From contig JACJYN010000006.1 of the NCBI GenBank assembly GCA_020636095.1, forward strand, positions 434,001 through 498,000: 64,000 bases of DNA, read 5' to 3'. The notes below the pieces were generated by a model. The model was not told where the DNA came from. It made no database searches and saw only the letters and a list, made by a program, of their open reading frames with translations. Source of the stretch: Lewinellaceae bacterium. GTDB taxonomy: Bacteria > Bacteroidota > Bacteroidia > Chitinophagales > Saprospiraceae. This document shows, one piece after another, positions 27,689-36,849 of this stretch. How positions within the stretch are numbered: the stretch's first letter is position 1; each line of letters starts with the position of its first letter. A program made the translations under genes and the position numbers.

Positions 27689-27730
27689 GAGAGGTTGAAT
27701 GGATGTTATAAGGAGCAGATGCTGTGGATG

Positions 27731-28696
27731 CTACAGCATCCTCCCCTCCAAAAGATACCCCTTCACATAGTCCTCAATCCCCTCCTCCAGCGAATAGAAA
27801 TCCTTATCATATCCAGCTTCCCGCAACTTGCTCATATTGGCCTCGGTGAAGTACTGGTAGGTGTCGCGAATATCCTCCGGCGTATCGATGAAGCTGATGT
27901 TGGGTTCCAGGCCCATGGCGCGGAAGGTGCTGGCGGCCAGGTCCAGAAAAGGACGGGCTTTGCCGGTGCCCAGGTTGTAGAGGCCGTTGGCGGGCTGTTG
28001 CCGGTAGAGCCAGTACAAGATATCGACGACATCTTTGATATAGACGAAATCGCGGCTCTGCTGGCCATCCTGATAGTCTTCGCGGTGGGAGCGGAAGAGC
28101 TTCATGCCGCCTGTAGCTTTGATCTGGCGCACGGTGTGGAAGATAACGGAGGCCATTCTGCCCTTGTGGTACTCATTGGGGCCGTAGACGTTGAAGAACT
28201 TCAGGCCGTACCATCGGGGAGGTTGAGCCTTTTGTTGCAGCGCCCACTGGTCGAAGCGGTTTTTGGATACGCCGTAAGGGTTGAGCGGGTGGAGCTGATC
28301 CACGATGTCGTGGCGGTCGTCGTAGCCGTGCTCGCCCAGTCCGTAGGTGGCGGCGCTGGAGGCGTAGATGAGGGGGATGGAGTGCTCGGCGCAAAGTTCC
28401 CAGAGTGCCTTACTGTAGTCGAGGTTGAGCTCCTGGAAGATGCCCCAGTCCTTCTCGGTGGTATCGGTGCGGGCGCCCAGGTGGAAGATGGCGTCGACGA
28501 AGTAGTATTTTTCCCAGAGCCAGCCGGGGAAATCGTTGCGGTGTATTTTTTCCGTGTATTTTTTGCCTTCCAGGTTGCGGTTTTTCTCTTCGCGGCTGAA
28601 CTCGTCGACGACGGCGATGTCGGAGAATCCCTCGTCATTGAGCTTCCTAACCATACAACTGCCAATAAAACCTGCGGCGCCGGTAACTACGATCAT
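27731..28696 (-). CDS. rfaD: ADP-L-glycero-D-manno-heptose 6-epimerase
   Basis: 321 residues, typical for RfaD/HldD. An N-terminal Rossmann motif (VVTGAAGFIGS), IFHLGARTDTTEKDW, the catalytic serine region IYASSAATYG, and the YxxxK pair in NPYGVSKNRFDQW mark an extended short-chain dehydrogenase; LKFFNVYGPNEYHKGRMAS is the epimerase signature. It converts ADP-D-glycero- to ADP-L-glycero-manno-heptose for the LPS inner core. It is monocistronic here, with a -7 box at 28708-28715. Confidence 0.95.
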   Translation of the reverse strand: MIVVTGAAGFIGSCMVRKLNDEGFSDIAVVDEFSREEKNRNLEGKKYTEKIHRNDFPGWLWEKYYFVDAIFHLGARTDTTEKDWGIFQELNLDYSKALWELCAEHSIPLIYASSAATYGLGEHGYDDRHDIVDQLHPLNPYGVSKNRFDQWALQQKAQPPRWYGLKFFNVYGPNEYHKGRMASVIFHTVRQIKATGGMKLFRSHREDYQDGQQSRDFVYIKDVVDILYWLYRQQPANGLYNLGTGKARPFLDLAASTFRAMGLEPNISFIDTPEDIRDTYQYFTEANMSKLREAGYDKDFYSLEEGIEDYVKGYLLEGRML

Positions 28697-28707
28697 CTTT
28701 TTAGGGG

Positions 28708-28715
28708 CAAAGATA
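28708..28715 (-). promoter_or_regulatory. -7 box in front of rfaD
   Basis: TATCTTTG on the minus strand, 11 bases upstream of the rfaD ATG. No convincing -33 box. Confidence 0.45.
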
Positions 28716-28893
28716 GAATAGTAGGTAGAAAAGGGCTAGTAGTTTGTTCAAAATTCAATAAATGGCCGCCACCCGGCAATCTGCTGGCTGGATCATCATT
28801 GCCTGGGATACGAGATTTTAGTAGCTTTACCGGGCCTCGTTCGCCTCCTGCCTTGCGGTGGTGCTTTCCAACCCCATAGGCCAGCCCGCTGAG

Positions 28894-29134
28894 AGCATGT
28901 TGGGAGGTGGTCCCCGAAATGAATTGGGGGCAGGCTATTTGGGCTGCCCCCAAGGAGCCCTTCGGGGTAAATGGCTGCTTTCGGAACCTGCTTTCGGCTA
29001 TTTTCTCGCCCGTAGCGCTGCTATGAGCTCGAAAATGAGCCTCCTCAGAACCTGAAACCAGCCATTCCTGCCTGCCAGCGAGTGCTGGCGATCAGGCAGG
29101 TTCGCCAGCAAAGCACTACCTCCAAACCTGCGCT
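28894..29134. repeat. 241-bp palindromic element with nested hairpins
   Basis: The left end AGCATGTTGGGAGGTGGT (28894-28911) pairs imperfectly with the inverted right end (29115-29134, reading AGCGCAGGTTTGGAGGTAGT). Each arm holds its own hairpin: GGGGGCAG/CTGCCCCC on the left, CCTGCCTG against CAGGCAGG on the right. The central part (about 28975-29060), inverted, matches the centre of the element at 57287-57449, sharing GGTTCT, CATAGCA and CGCTACG blocks in the same order. It fills most of the 28697-29180 gap; nothing else is seen there. Confidence 0.7.
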
Positions 29135-29180
29135 GAATACCGGCGCTATCTTGTAAACATACGTTCAATTTCAAAGATAC

Positions 29181-31064
29181 ATGCAAACTCATCCCATCTT
29201 CCTCCTACGCTCTCTTTTCCTGATATTCGCGCTGTGCCGGATCATCCATCTCCCCGCTCAGGAGGTATGCACCGGCAACCTGGGCGAAAATATCTTTGAC
29301 GCCGGCGATTTCGGCTCAGGGACAACCAACCTTATCCCTTCTGATCCGGGCATAGCCCCCGGTTATACCTATACCTTGTCGCCGCCGCCCAGTGATGGCT
29401 TTTACACTATCACCAACAACACAGGCGCCTGGGGCGGCCTGTATGGAACCTGGTTGCGGACCAGAGATAACAGCACCAGCCCCAATGGCTATATGATGGT
29501 AGTCAACGCCAGTTATTCAGCAGGCATTTTTTATGAGCGGACGGTAGACGGGTTGTGTGAAAATACACTTTATGAATTTTCTGCAGACATTCTTAACCTG
29601 ATCATGTCTTCGGTTTCTAACCACATCCAACCCAATGTATCCTTTCTGATCAACGATGAGGTGCGGTACAGTACCGGCAATATTCCCCAGAATGAAATAT
29701 GGAATACTTATGGTTTTACCTTCACAACCGAGCCGGGTGAGACCTCGGTGAAGCTGACCTTGCGCAACAACGCCCCCGGCGGCATCGGCAACGACCTGGC
29801 GCTCGACAACATCTCTTTCCGGGCATGCGGCCCGGCGGCCCTCATTCTGCCGGTGGAGGTGGCTAATATTTGCGAAGACGGCAGCCCCATTACCCTGAAC
29901 GCCACCGTACAGGGGGGGCAGTTTTCAAATCCAGCTCTGCAGTGGCAGCAAAGCTTCGACGAAGGGGCTACCTGGGAAGACATCCCCGGCGGCGCCGGGA
30001 ATTCCATCCAGCACACCCAACTTTCCGGAGGGTATTATTACTACCGCTATCTGCTCGCCAATTCGCCCGCCAACCTGGCCAACTCCAAGTGCCGGATCAT
30101 TTCCAATGTAAAGGTGGTGTATGTCCAGCCCAGGTTTCATTCGGTACAGGATACAATCTGTGAAGGGGGGGCTTTCTTGTTTGGTGATACGCCTCTTATG
30201 GAAGGGGGCGTCTATATCGATACCCTGATCTCTTCTATCGGGTGCGATAGCATTGTCACGCTCGCGCTTACCGTCGTGCCCGATGGCGGCCTCATCGCTG
30301 AAGTGGCTGCCAATGACCCCTCTTGTGCCGGCTATGAGGACGGCGCCATCGAAGTAGCGGATGTCCGAAATTTCTATCCTCCCGTTTCGATCAGCCTGGA
30401 TGGGATGGTGGTGACGGCGGAACAGGCCTCCTTTCCGAGCCTGTCGGCCGGTTCCTATTACCTCACCATTTACGACCGGTTGGGCTGTAGTGTAGAGTAC
30501 GACATCGTCTTGAATGACCCCGACTCGTTAAGGATTGGCCTGGAGCCGGGCCGGGCTATTGGGCTGGGCGATGAGGTGATACTGCCCGTCACCTCCAATT
30601 ATCCCCTGGCCAGCGCCGAATGGACGCCCCCGGAGTTGGTGATCTGCGACGACGACTGCCTGAAGCCAATGCTGCAACCTCTGCAAACCACTACTTTTTA
30701 TTTCACAGGAATCACGGAGGCCGGCTGTATTGCGACGGATTCCATCCTCATCGAGGTCAGTGAAGTGCGGTCTGTCTACATCCCCAATGCCTTCTCCCCC
30801 AACGACGACGGGCGCAACGACCGCTTCACCCTCTACGCCGATGTGCCGAATGTGCAGGAGGTGGTAAGTGCGAAAATTTTTAACCGATGGGGCGCCACGG
30901 TTTTTGAGCGTGAGAATTTTCTGCCCAATGACTTGTCCCTCGGCTGGAATGGCGCCTTCAAGGGCAAAGAGTCGCCGGACGGCGCCTACGCCTATGTTTT
31001 TCGGGTGCGCTTTCTGGATGGGGTGGAGTTGGAGTATACGGGGGTGGTGCATTTGGTGCGGTAG
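29181..31064 (+). CDS. T9SS type B secreted protein, tandem paralogue 1
   Basis: 627 residues. A signal peptide (cleavage near LPAQ) precedes a galactose-binding-like N-terminal domain (about 30-215: EVCTGNLGENIFDAGDFGSG, SFLINDEVRYSTG, NDLALDNISFRACG). An Ig-like region (WQQSFDEGATWEDIP), SprB-like repeats (PSCAGYEDGAIEVADV) and a gliding-motility-type T9SS C-terminal domain (PNAFSPNDDGRNDRFTLYAD, ending VHLVR) follow. It should be exported to the surface, perhaps binding polysaccharide; no catalytic motif is seen. The next gene is a full-length paralogue, and the two share a nearly identical 3' end. Confidence 0.92.
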   Translation: MQTHPIFLLRSLFLIFALCRIIHLPAQEVCTGNLGENIFDAGDFGSGTTNLIPSDPGIAPGYTYTLSPPPSDGFYTITNNTGAWGGLYGTWLRTRDNSTSPNGYMMVVNASYSAGIFYERTVDGLCENTLYEFSADILNLIMSSVSNHIQPNVSFLINDEVRYSTGNIPQNEIWNTYGFTFTTEPGETSVKLTLRNNAPGGIGNDLALDNISFRACGPAALILPVEVANICEDGSPITLNATVQGGQFSNPALQWQQSFDEGATWEDIPGGAGNSIQHTQLSGGYYYYRYLLANSPANLANSKCRIISNVKVVYVQPRFHSVQDTICEGGAFLFGDTPLMEGGVYIDTLISSIGCDSIVTLALTVVPDGGLIAEVAANDPSCAGYEDGAIEVADVRNFYPPVSISLDGMVVTAEQASFPSLSAGSYYLTIYDRLGCSVEYDIVLNDPDSLRIGLEPGRAIGLGDEVILPVTSNYPLASAEWTPPELVICDDDCLKPMLQPLQTTTFYFTGITEAGCIATDSILIEVSEVRSVYIPNAFSPNDDGRNDRFTLYADVPNVQEVVSAKIFNRWGATVFERENFLPNDLSLGWNGAFKGKESPDGAYAYVFRVRFLDGVELEYTGVVHLVR

Positions 31065-31176
31065 GTACCTGGACAAAAAAAGTTTTACCCATTTTGCTTC
31101 GTAAGCAAAGTGTGAAGTCCTTTGCTCATTGAGTTATGGTTATGTTATTAGGCTATATCTTTGCCTATGATACCTC

Positions 31177-31335
31177 GTGCCTCGCGCATTAAGTAACGGG
31201 GTATATAAAATGAGTCTATTTTGTTGCCAGACAAGGCGTGAGGAGCGAGCATAGTGGGGCTATTTGAGCGACGAACAACGCCGTATGGCGGCAAAAGAGC
31301 CCATTTTATATCCTGTTATTTAGTGCGCGAGGCAC
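31177..31335. repeat. 159-bp palindromic element between the tandem T9SS paralogues
   Basis: GTGCCTCGCGCATTAAGTAA (from 31177) and the inverted right end at 31315-31335 differ at two of 21 positions. The arms stay similar further in: both read a TATAAAATG block and a TTTTG-CCA block. No flanking duplication is visible. The rest of the 31065-31392 gap shows no gene. Confidence 0.75.
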
Positions 31336-31392
31336 TAGTCATAACTTTTTCATTTTGTAGATTTACCAGATTCTATTCAAATTTCATTTTCG

Positions 31393-33285
31393 ATGATATT
31401 TAAGGTAAGCGGACGGACACCTTTCTTGCAGCTTGCATTTATCTTCCTTATACTTTGTTGTGCCACTACCCTTGCCGCTCAGGAGGTGTGTACCGGTAAT
31501 TTGGGTGAAAATATCTTCGAAGCCGGCGACTTTGGTTCGGGGGCCAGTAATCTGATTCCCTTTGACCCTGGCATTGCTCCCGGCTATACCTATACCTTAT
31601 CACCTCCGCCCAACGACGGCCTCTACACGATAACGAACGATATGAGCGCCTGGCCCTTTCTTTTTCCAGGTTGGATGCCGGCAAAAGACAACAGTGGCGA
31701 TCCCAATGGTTACATGATGGTGGTCAATGCCAGTTATGCCCCGGGGATTTTTTACGAGCAAACGGTGGACGGCCTGTGCGACAATACACTTTATGAGTTT
31801 TCGGCGGATATTTTAAACCTGGTATATACGGAAACACTCAACTACATCCAACCCAACGTATCCTTCCTGATCAACGATGAGGTGCGATACAGCACAGGGG
31901 ATATTCCCCAGAATGAAATATGGAATAACTACGGCTTTACCTTCACGACCGGCCCCGGGGAAACTTCTGTTAAACTGACCCTTCGCAATAATGCTCCCGG
32001 CGGGGCCGGCAACGACCTGGCGCTGGACAACATCTCTTTCCGGGCATGCGGCCCGGCGGCCCTCATCCTGCCGGTAGAAGTGGCCAATATCTGCGAAGAC
32101 GGCAACCCCATTTCCCTGAATGCTACGGTCCAGGGTAACCAGTTCCCGGACCCGGCTCTGCAGTGGCAGCAAAGCTTCGACGAAGGGGCTACCTGGGAAG
32201 ACCTCCCCGGCGCCAACGGTATTTCCATACAGCACACCCAGCTGTCCGGAGGGTATTATTACTACCGCTATCTGCTGGCCAACTCGCCGGCCAACCTGGC
32301 TAACCCCAAGTGCCGGATCATTTCCAACGTGAAAATGGTATACGTACAGCCAAAATTTCATTCGGTGACAGATACCCTTTGTGAAGGGGCGCGTTATCTT
32401 TTTGGTAATCGGCCTATTACCACAGGGGGCATTTATACGGACACTTTGGTTTCTTCTATTGGATGCGACAGCATCGTTACCCTTACGCTGGAGTTCGTCC
32501 CCAGCCGGGGCATCCTGGCGGATATAGCTGCCGTTGACCCCAGCTGCTACAGCTTTCAGGATGGCGCCATCGGCATATCGAATGTCCGTAACTTCTACCC
32601 TCCTGTTTCCATTAGCCTGGATGGTATGGTGGTAATAGCCGAAGAGGCTTCTTTCCCGAATCTGGGCGACGGATCTTACCACTTGTCTTTCTACGACCGC
32701 TTGGGGTGCAAGGTAGACTATGATATCGTACTGACAGAACCGGATCCTTTATGGGTTGGCCTGGGGCCCGGCCAGGCCATCCATCTGGGCGGAAGCCTGA
32801 CGTTGCCCGTTATGTCTAACTACCCTCTGGCCAGTGCCGAATGGATACCTTCGGCTTTAGTTATTTGTAATGATGACTGTCTGCAACCGATCCTCCAGCC
32901 GCTGCAACCGACAACTTTTTATTTTACAGGGAGTATGGCACCCGGTTGTTCGGCAACAGATTCCATTCGGATAGATGTCAGGGAAGTGCGGTCTGTTTAT
33001 ATCCCCAATGCCTTCTCCCCTAACGACGACGGGCGCAACGACCGCTTCACCCTCTACGCCGATGTGCCGAATGTGCAGGAGGTGGTAAGTGCGAGAATTT
33101 TTAACCGGTGGGGCGCCACGGTTTTTGAGCGTGAGAATTTTCTGCCCAATGACTTGTCCCTCGGCTGGAATGGCGCCTTCAAGGGCAAAGAGTCGCCGGA
33201 CGGCGCCTACGCCTATGTTTTTCGGGTGCGCTTTCTGGATGGGGTGGAGTTGGAGTATACGGGGGTGGTGCATTTGGTGCGGTAG
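31393..33285 (+). CDS. T9SS type B secreted protein, tandem paralogue 2
   Basis: 630 residues with the same order of parts as the gene at 29181: signal peptide (ending TTLAAQ), galactose-binding-like domain, Ig-like part (WQQSFDEGATWEDLP), SprB-like repeats and a type B sorting domain. The N-terminal and middle parts have clearly diverged from the neighbour, but the last 298 nt (the sorting domain) differ at only five positions, four of them in the first half, and the final 150 or more bases are identical. This pattern suggests gene conversion of the sorting domain. Surface location is expected; ligand unknown. Confidence 0.92.
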   Translation: MIFKVSGRTPFLQLAFIFLILCCATTLAAQEVCTGNLGENIFEAGDFGSGASNLIPFDPGIAPGYTYTLSPPPNDGLYTITNDMSAWPFLFPGWMPAKDNSGDPNGYMMVVNASYAPGIFYEQTVDGLCDNTLYEFSADILNLVYTETLNYIQPNVSFLINDEVRYSTGDIPQNEIWNNYGFTFTTGPGETSVKLTLRNNAPGGAGNDLALDNISFRACGPAALILPVEVANICEDGNPISLNATVQGNQFPDPALQWQQSFDEGATWEDLPGANGISIQHTQLSGGYYYYRYLLANSPANLANPKCRIISNVKMVYVQPKFHSVTDTLCEGARYLFGNRPITTGGIYTDTLVSSIGCDSIVTLTLEFVPSRGILADIAAVDPSCYSFQDGAIGISNVRNFYPPVSISLDGMVVIAEEASFPNLGDGSYHLSFYDRLGCKVDYDIVLTEPDPLWVGLGPGQAIHLGGSLTLPVMSNYPLASAEWIPSALVICNDDCLQPILQPLQPTTFYFTGSMAPGCSATDSIRIDVREVRSVYIPNAFSPNDDGRNDRFTLYADVPNVQEVVSARIFNRWGATVFERENFLPNDLSLGWNGAFKGKESPDGAYAYVFRVRFLDGVELEYTGVVHLVR

Positions 33286-33367
33286 GCAGGGTTAAGATTG
33301 GCTGGTTATATTGTTGGCTGGGCGGGGGCTTTAGGTAGGGTTGTGTCCCGTATGGTATAAATATACT

Positions 33368-33509
33368 GTAACTATTTAGCTATTCGCAGTTCGCCAGAAC
33401 CTGTCCAAAACCTGAGCTGAAGAACTGGTTCATCAAGCCTGGATTCCTGCTTTTAGGGGCATTGCACAGCGAAAAGCGAACTGCGAAAAGCGAACTGCTG
33501 AATAGTCAC
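33368..33509. repeat. 142-bp MITE-like element, third member of the GTAACTATT family
   Basis: The ends GTAACTATTTAGC (33368-33380) and the complement of GTGACTATTCAGC (33497-33509) match the termini of the 151-bp elements at 2510 and 15346. It is flanked by AATATACT (33360-33367) and AATTTACT (33510-33517), an 8-bp duplication with one mismatch. Its interior differs from the other two and instead shares CAGAACCTG and GCCTGGATTCCTGC blocks with the element at 55332-55542. Confidence 0.75.
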
Positions 33510-33517
33510 AATTTACT

Positions 33518-33525
33518 TAACTTTG
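33518..33525 (+). promoter_or_regulatory. -7 box of the glycosidase gene
   Basis: TAACTTTG, 25 bases before the ATG at 33551 and one base after the apparent target duplication of the MITE. The -33 region would lie inside the element's right end and does not match TTTG. Confidence 0.45.
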
Positions 33526-33550
33526 ACCGGAACCAAAGCGAACTTGCCGC

Positions 33551-36205
33551 ATGAAATTTTGCACCATCTTCTTCCTCCTGGTGGCCCTCATCGCCTGCCA
33601 ACCCGAAAAACAAGAACCTATCTATCCATCCGACGCCTTCACCCTCTACGCCGACAAAGTCGTGCAGGGAGAAAACCAGGCCGTCGCCCTTTCGCCCACC
33701 CACCTCACCTCCAACTACAAAAGCCCGGCCAGCGAGAACTACTCCCGGCTCGTCACTTTCAAGTTCAGCATCAACGAAAAGGACAATGAGTTGCCGCCGG
33801 GCAAAGACCACTGGCTGGCCATCGGCGAGGAGCATCAATCGCCGGTTTTGCGCTTTGGCGAGCTGCCGGAAAACGCTCCGGAAGACCCGGGCACTTTCCT
33901 GCCGGTCAATTACGAGTATACCTTCCGGGTGGACATGTCGCCCGTCCTGGAGCAATTTGAAGAAAAAGGATACTACGAGGCATTCGACGGGAGCCGCGTC
34001 GCCAAGGCCGATTTCAAGAACTTCTACATCGCCGGCGGGTCCGAGCCCCTCACCTGGGATTTCGTCAACCTGGAAGAGGAGGGCCTCCAACTGAAAGACC
34101 CCGACGGCGACAATATCTACGAGATTACCCTGACGCTCAACCCCTATAACCCGGAAGACTATCAGGACAAAGAGTGGAAACTCACGGAGGATCTCTCTAG
34201 CCGCCCCCAGTATAAATCCGATCAGCCTATCGTTAACGCCCTGTTCAACCTCTCCCTGGAAGAGGCTCTTTTGAACATCGAGCCGGACAGCACGCTCCGG
34301 ACGGGCGCCAAGTGGGCAGGTGTGTGGACACGCGACATCAGCTACAGCATTTTCCTGGCCTTTGCTTACCACGAACCTGCGGTGGCGAAGATCAGCCTGA
34401 TGAAAAAAGTCAAGCGCGATAGGATTATCCAGGACACCGGCTCCGGCGGCGCCTGGCCGGTTTCTTCCGACCGCACTACCTGGGCCCTGGCAGCCTGGGA
34501 AATTTACAAAACCACCGGCGACAGGGATTGGCTGCAGCAAGCGTATACGATCATAAAAAACACACTGGAAGATGATTACAAAGTGTTGAAGTCTCCCCAA
34601 ACCGGCATGTACCGGGGCGAATCTTCCTTTCTGGACTGGCGGGAGCAAACCTATCCCAAGTGGATGTCCAACATGGATATCTACGTCTCCGAAAACCTGG
34701 GCACCAATGTGGTGCACTACCAGGCGCATATCATCCTGGCGGAAATGGCCAAAATACTGGGCGAGCCGTTCGAGGTATACACTGCCCGCGCGGAGGAGAT
34801 CAAAAAAGGCATCAACGATTACCTCTGGATGGCGGATAAGGGCTACTACGGACAGTACCTCTACGGCCGGCAGTACCTCAACCTTTCTCCCCGGTTCGAA
34901 GCCCTGGGTGAGGCGCTGGCCATTCTGTTTGGCGTGGCCGATGGCGACAAGGCGCAGTCCATTATCGCCAGGTCGCCGGTAACAGATTTTGGGGTGACCT
35001 GCATTTACCCCCAAATTCCCGGTATTCCACCCTACCACAACGACGGCGTCTGGCCCTTCGTACAGTCCTACTGGAACCTGGCGGCGGCCCGGGCCGGCAA
35101 CGAAAAGGTGCTCAACCACGGGTTGGCGGCCATCTACCGCGCCGGCGGCCTGTTCCTCACCAACTACGAGAACTTCGTGGCCGGCACCGGCGATTTCCTG
35201 GGCACCGAGATCAACTCTCATCGCATGCTGTGGAGCATGGCGGGCAACCTGGCCATGGTGCACCGGGTGTTTATGGGCATGTCGTTCGAGGCCAATGGGC
35301 TGCGGTTCAACCCTGTCGTTCCCAGTTCTTACCCGGGAACGAAAACCCTATCCAACTTTCGGTACAGAGGCGCTAAGCTCAACATTACCGTGGAGGGCTT
35401 TGGCAATCGGATCGAGTCGGCGATGCTGGATGGAGAACCCCTGGAGGAAGCATTCCTACCCGCCGACATCAGTGGGGAACATCTCATCGTTATCAAAATG
35501 AACAATCAACCGTTCGATGGCGGCGCTATCCATCTCGTGGCAAACCACTATTCTTTGCCTGCCCCTCAGCTTAAGCAGGAGGGGGCTGCCCTGCGATGGG
35601 AACCGATACCCGGCGCTGTAGAATACCGGGTATACAAAGACGGCGAATTGCTGGAAAAAACCACCGCTACCCAATTGGAAGTATCGACGGAGGAAGAGGC
35701 CGAGTACAAAGTCAGCGCTATGGACGATAAGGGCTATCAGTCCTTCACCAGCGAGCCGTTGCGGGCCGCGCCCGAAACGGGTATAAAGATCGTAGAGGTC
35801 GAACAGTATACCGGCGCTTCCCAACTGCCTTATACCAATTATTCGGGAACCGGGTTTGTGGAAGTTTCCAACGAAAAGAACCGTTCCATCGAGCTGCTCT
35901 TCAGTGCCGAAGAAGCCGGCGAGTACCTCATCGATTTCCGCTATTCCAACGGCAGCGGCCCCTGGAATACGGATAACAAATGTGCCATCCGGGACCTGTA
36001 CGCCAACGACGAGCGCATCGGTTCACTGGTATTTCCACAGCGGGGCACGGATGAATGGTCGGATTGGGGGTATTCGAACTCCTATGTGGTGAAAATGAAT
36101 AAGGGAGGGAATACCCTGCGGCTTTCCTTCGAGCCCTGGGATGTGAATATGAATGTGGCCGTAAACCGGGCGATGCTGGATTATATGCGGGTGGTGAGGC
36201 TTTGA
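33551..36205 (+). CDS. Six-hairpin glycosidase lipoprotein with C-terminal CBM6/35-like domain
   Basis: 884 residues. Lipoprotein signal (MKFCTIFFLLVALIAC, lipobox Cys16), a beta-rich N-terminal domain to about 220, then an (alpha/alpha)6 barrel (about 225-600) with WAGVWTRDISYSIFLAF, GGAWPVSSDRTTWALAAWE and YHNDGVWPFVQSYWNLAAAR, typical of six-hairpin glycosidases related to alpha-L-rhamnosidase and GH65/GH15 folds. A fibronectin-like segment (near 675-735) precedes a carbohydrate-binding module (VEVEQYTGAS to YMRVVRL). It probably cleaves a glycan at the cell surface or in the periplasm; the exact GH family and bond are not clear to me. The stop codon abuts a palindromic element. Confidence 0.85.
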   Translation: MKFCTIFFLLVALIACQPEKQEPIYPSDAFTLYADKVVQGENQAVALSPTHLTSNYKSPASENYSRLVTFKFSINEKDNELPPGKDHWLAIGEEHQSPVLRFGELPENAPEDPGTFLPVNYEYTFRVDMSPVLEQFEEKGYYEAFDGSRVAKADFKNFYIAGGSEPLTWDFVNLEEEGLQLKDPDGDNIYEITLTLNPYNPEDYQDKEWKLTEDLSSRPQYKSDQPIVNALFNLSLEEALLNIEPDSTLRTGAKWAGVWTRDISYSIFLAFAYHEPAVAKISLMKKVKRDRIIQDTGSGGAWPVSSDRTTWALAAWEIYKTTGDRDWLQQAYTIIKNTLEDDYKVLKSPQTGMYRGESSFLDWREQTYPKWMSNMDIYVSENLGTNVVHYQAHIILAEMAKILGEPFEVYTARAEEIKKGINDYLWMADKGYYGQYLYGRQYLNLSPRFEALGEALAILFGVADGDKAQSIIARSPVTDFGVTCIYPQIPGIPPYHNDGVWPFVQSYWNLAAARAGNEKVLNHGLAAIYRAGGLFLTNYENFVAGTGDFLGTEINSHRMLWSMAGNLAMVHRVFMGMSFEANGLRFNPVVPSSYPGTKTLSNFRYRGAKLNITVEGFGNRIESAMLDGEPLEEAFLPADISGEHLIVIKMNNQPFDGGAIHLVANHYSLPAPQLKQEGAALRWEPIPGAVEYRVYKDGELLEKTTATQLEVSTEEEAEYKVSAMDDKGYQSFTSEPLRAAPETGIKIVEVEQYTGASQLPYTNYSGTGFVEVSNEKNRSIELLFSAEEAGEYLIDFRYSNGSGPWNTDNKCAIRDLYANDERIGSLVFPQRGTDEWSDWGYSNSYVVKMNKGGNTLRLSFEPWDVNMNVAVNRAMLDYMRVVRL

Positions 36206-36406
36206 ACTAGTGCGCCGGGAACGAAATTCTTAAACAATTCTTTGGGCTCTTTTACGGCCATGCTGCGTTGCTCCTTCCTTCCGTAGCTTAGGCTATGGTC
36301 GGTCGTCGCGCCTTGCCTGTCTCCGCCGGCCATAGCCTTTGGCGACGAGCCGGCCGCAAAACAGCCTCAAATTATTGACCAACAACTTCGTTCCCGGCGC
36401 ACTAGT
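36206..36406. repeat. 201-bp palindromic element with perfect 20-bp terminal repeats
   Basis: ACTAGTGCGCCGGGAACGAA at 36206-36225 is repeated perfectly inverted at 36387-36406. It starts at the base after the glycosidase stop codon. Inside are AATTCTTT and GGCTCTTTTACGGCC blocks and a GCCATAGCC hairpin arm. The final ACTAGT is shared with the next element. Confidence 0.85.
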
Positions 36407-36590
36407 GCGCCGGGAACGAAATTCTTAACCAATTCTTTGGGCTCTTTTACGGCCATGCTGCGTTGCTCCTTCCTTCCGTCCGTACGGACGCAAGTGATGA
36501 GCAACGCAGTGCAGCGGCAAAACCTGCTGCTCGCCGCAAGGCAGGCAGGGATCAGCATCAAATAGGGAAGTTATTCTTCGCCGGGCCCTA
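36401..36590. repeat. 190-bp hybrid palindromic element overlapping the previous one
   Basis: The left half repeats the left half of 36206-36406 (ACTAGTGCGCCGGGAACGAA, then an almost identical run of about 70 bases to CTTCCTTCCGT). The right end (36555-36590), inverted, instead matches the left arm of the element at 26958, reading TAGGGCCCGGCGAAGAATAA. It thus joins the ends of two related families. A CGTCCGTACGGACG palindrome lies near 36478. Confidence 0.75.
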
Positions 36591-36600
36591 AGCCATTTTC

Positions 36601-36837
36601 TCAAAGAAAAAGAATGCCAACAGTTAACAAAGCCAGCAAGCCGAAACCCAGTAGAAGCCAGAATACAGATTTTCTCGTTTCTGGATTAACCAATAATAGT
36701 ACAATGAGTAGGGTTACCACAGCTTTGTGAACAACAGATAGCATACCGGCGTACGCCGCCTCATTCAATACCTGAATAAGAAATAGAATAAGGCTAATGC
36801 TTGCTAAAACGAAGAGCGTGTTTTTCATGGCCATCAT
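36601..36837 (-). CDS. Small membrane protein of unknown function
   Basis: 78 residues, with alternative starts at the second and fourth codons. Two to three membrane segments (LFVLASISLILFLIQVL, AVVTLLIVLLLV, VFWLLLGFGLLALLTVGILF) separated by short polar turns. No family recognised. It starts 12 bases after the glycine-rich lipoprotein gene on the same strand, so the two are probably one operon. It is AT-richer than its surroundings. Confidence 0.65.
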   Translation of the reverse strand: MMAMKNTLFVLASISLILFLIQVLNEAAYAGMLSVVHKAVVTLLIVLLLVNPETRKSVFWLLLGFGLLALLTVGILFL

Positions 36838-36849
36838 TGAAAGTTTTGT

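Noticed and set aside
27695..28879. 394-codon frame opposite rfaD
   Set aside because: Val/Glu-rich shadow of rfaD; the opposite strand has all the epimerase motifs.
33506..35263. 585-codon antisense frame within the glycosidase gene
   Set aside because: No recognisable domain; the sense frame encodes a clear lipoprotein and six-hairpin glycosidase.
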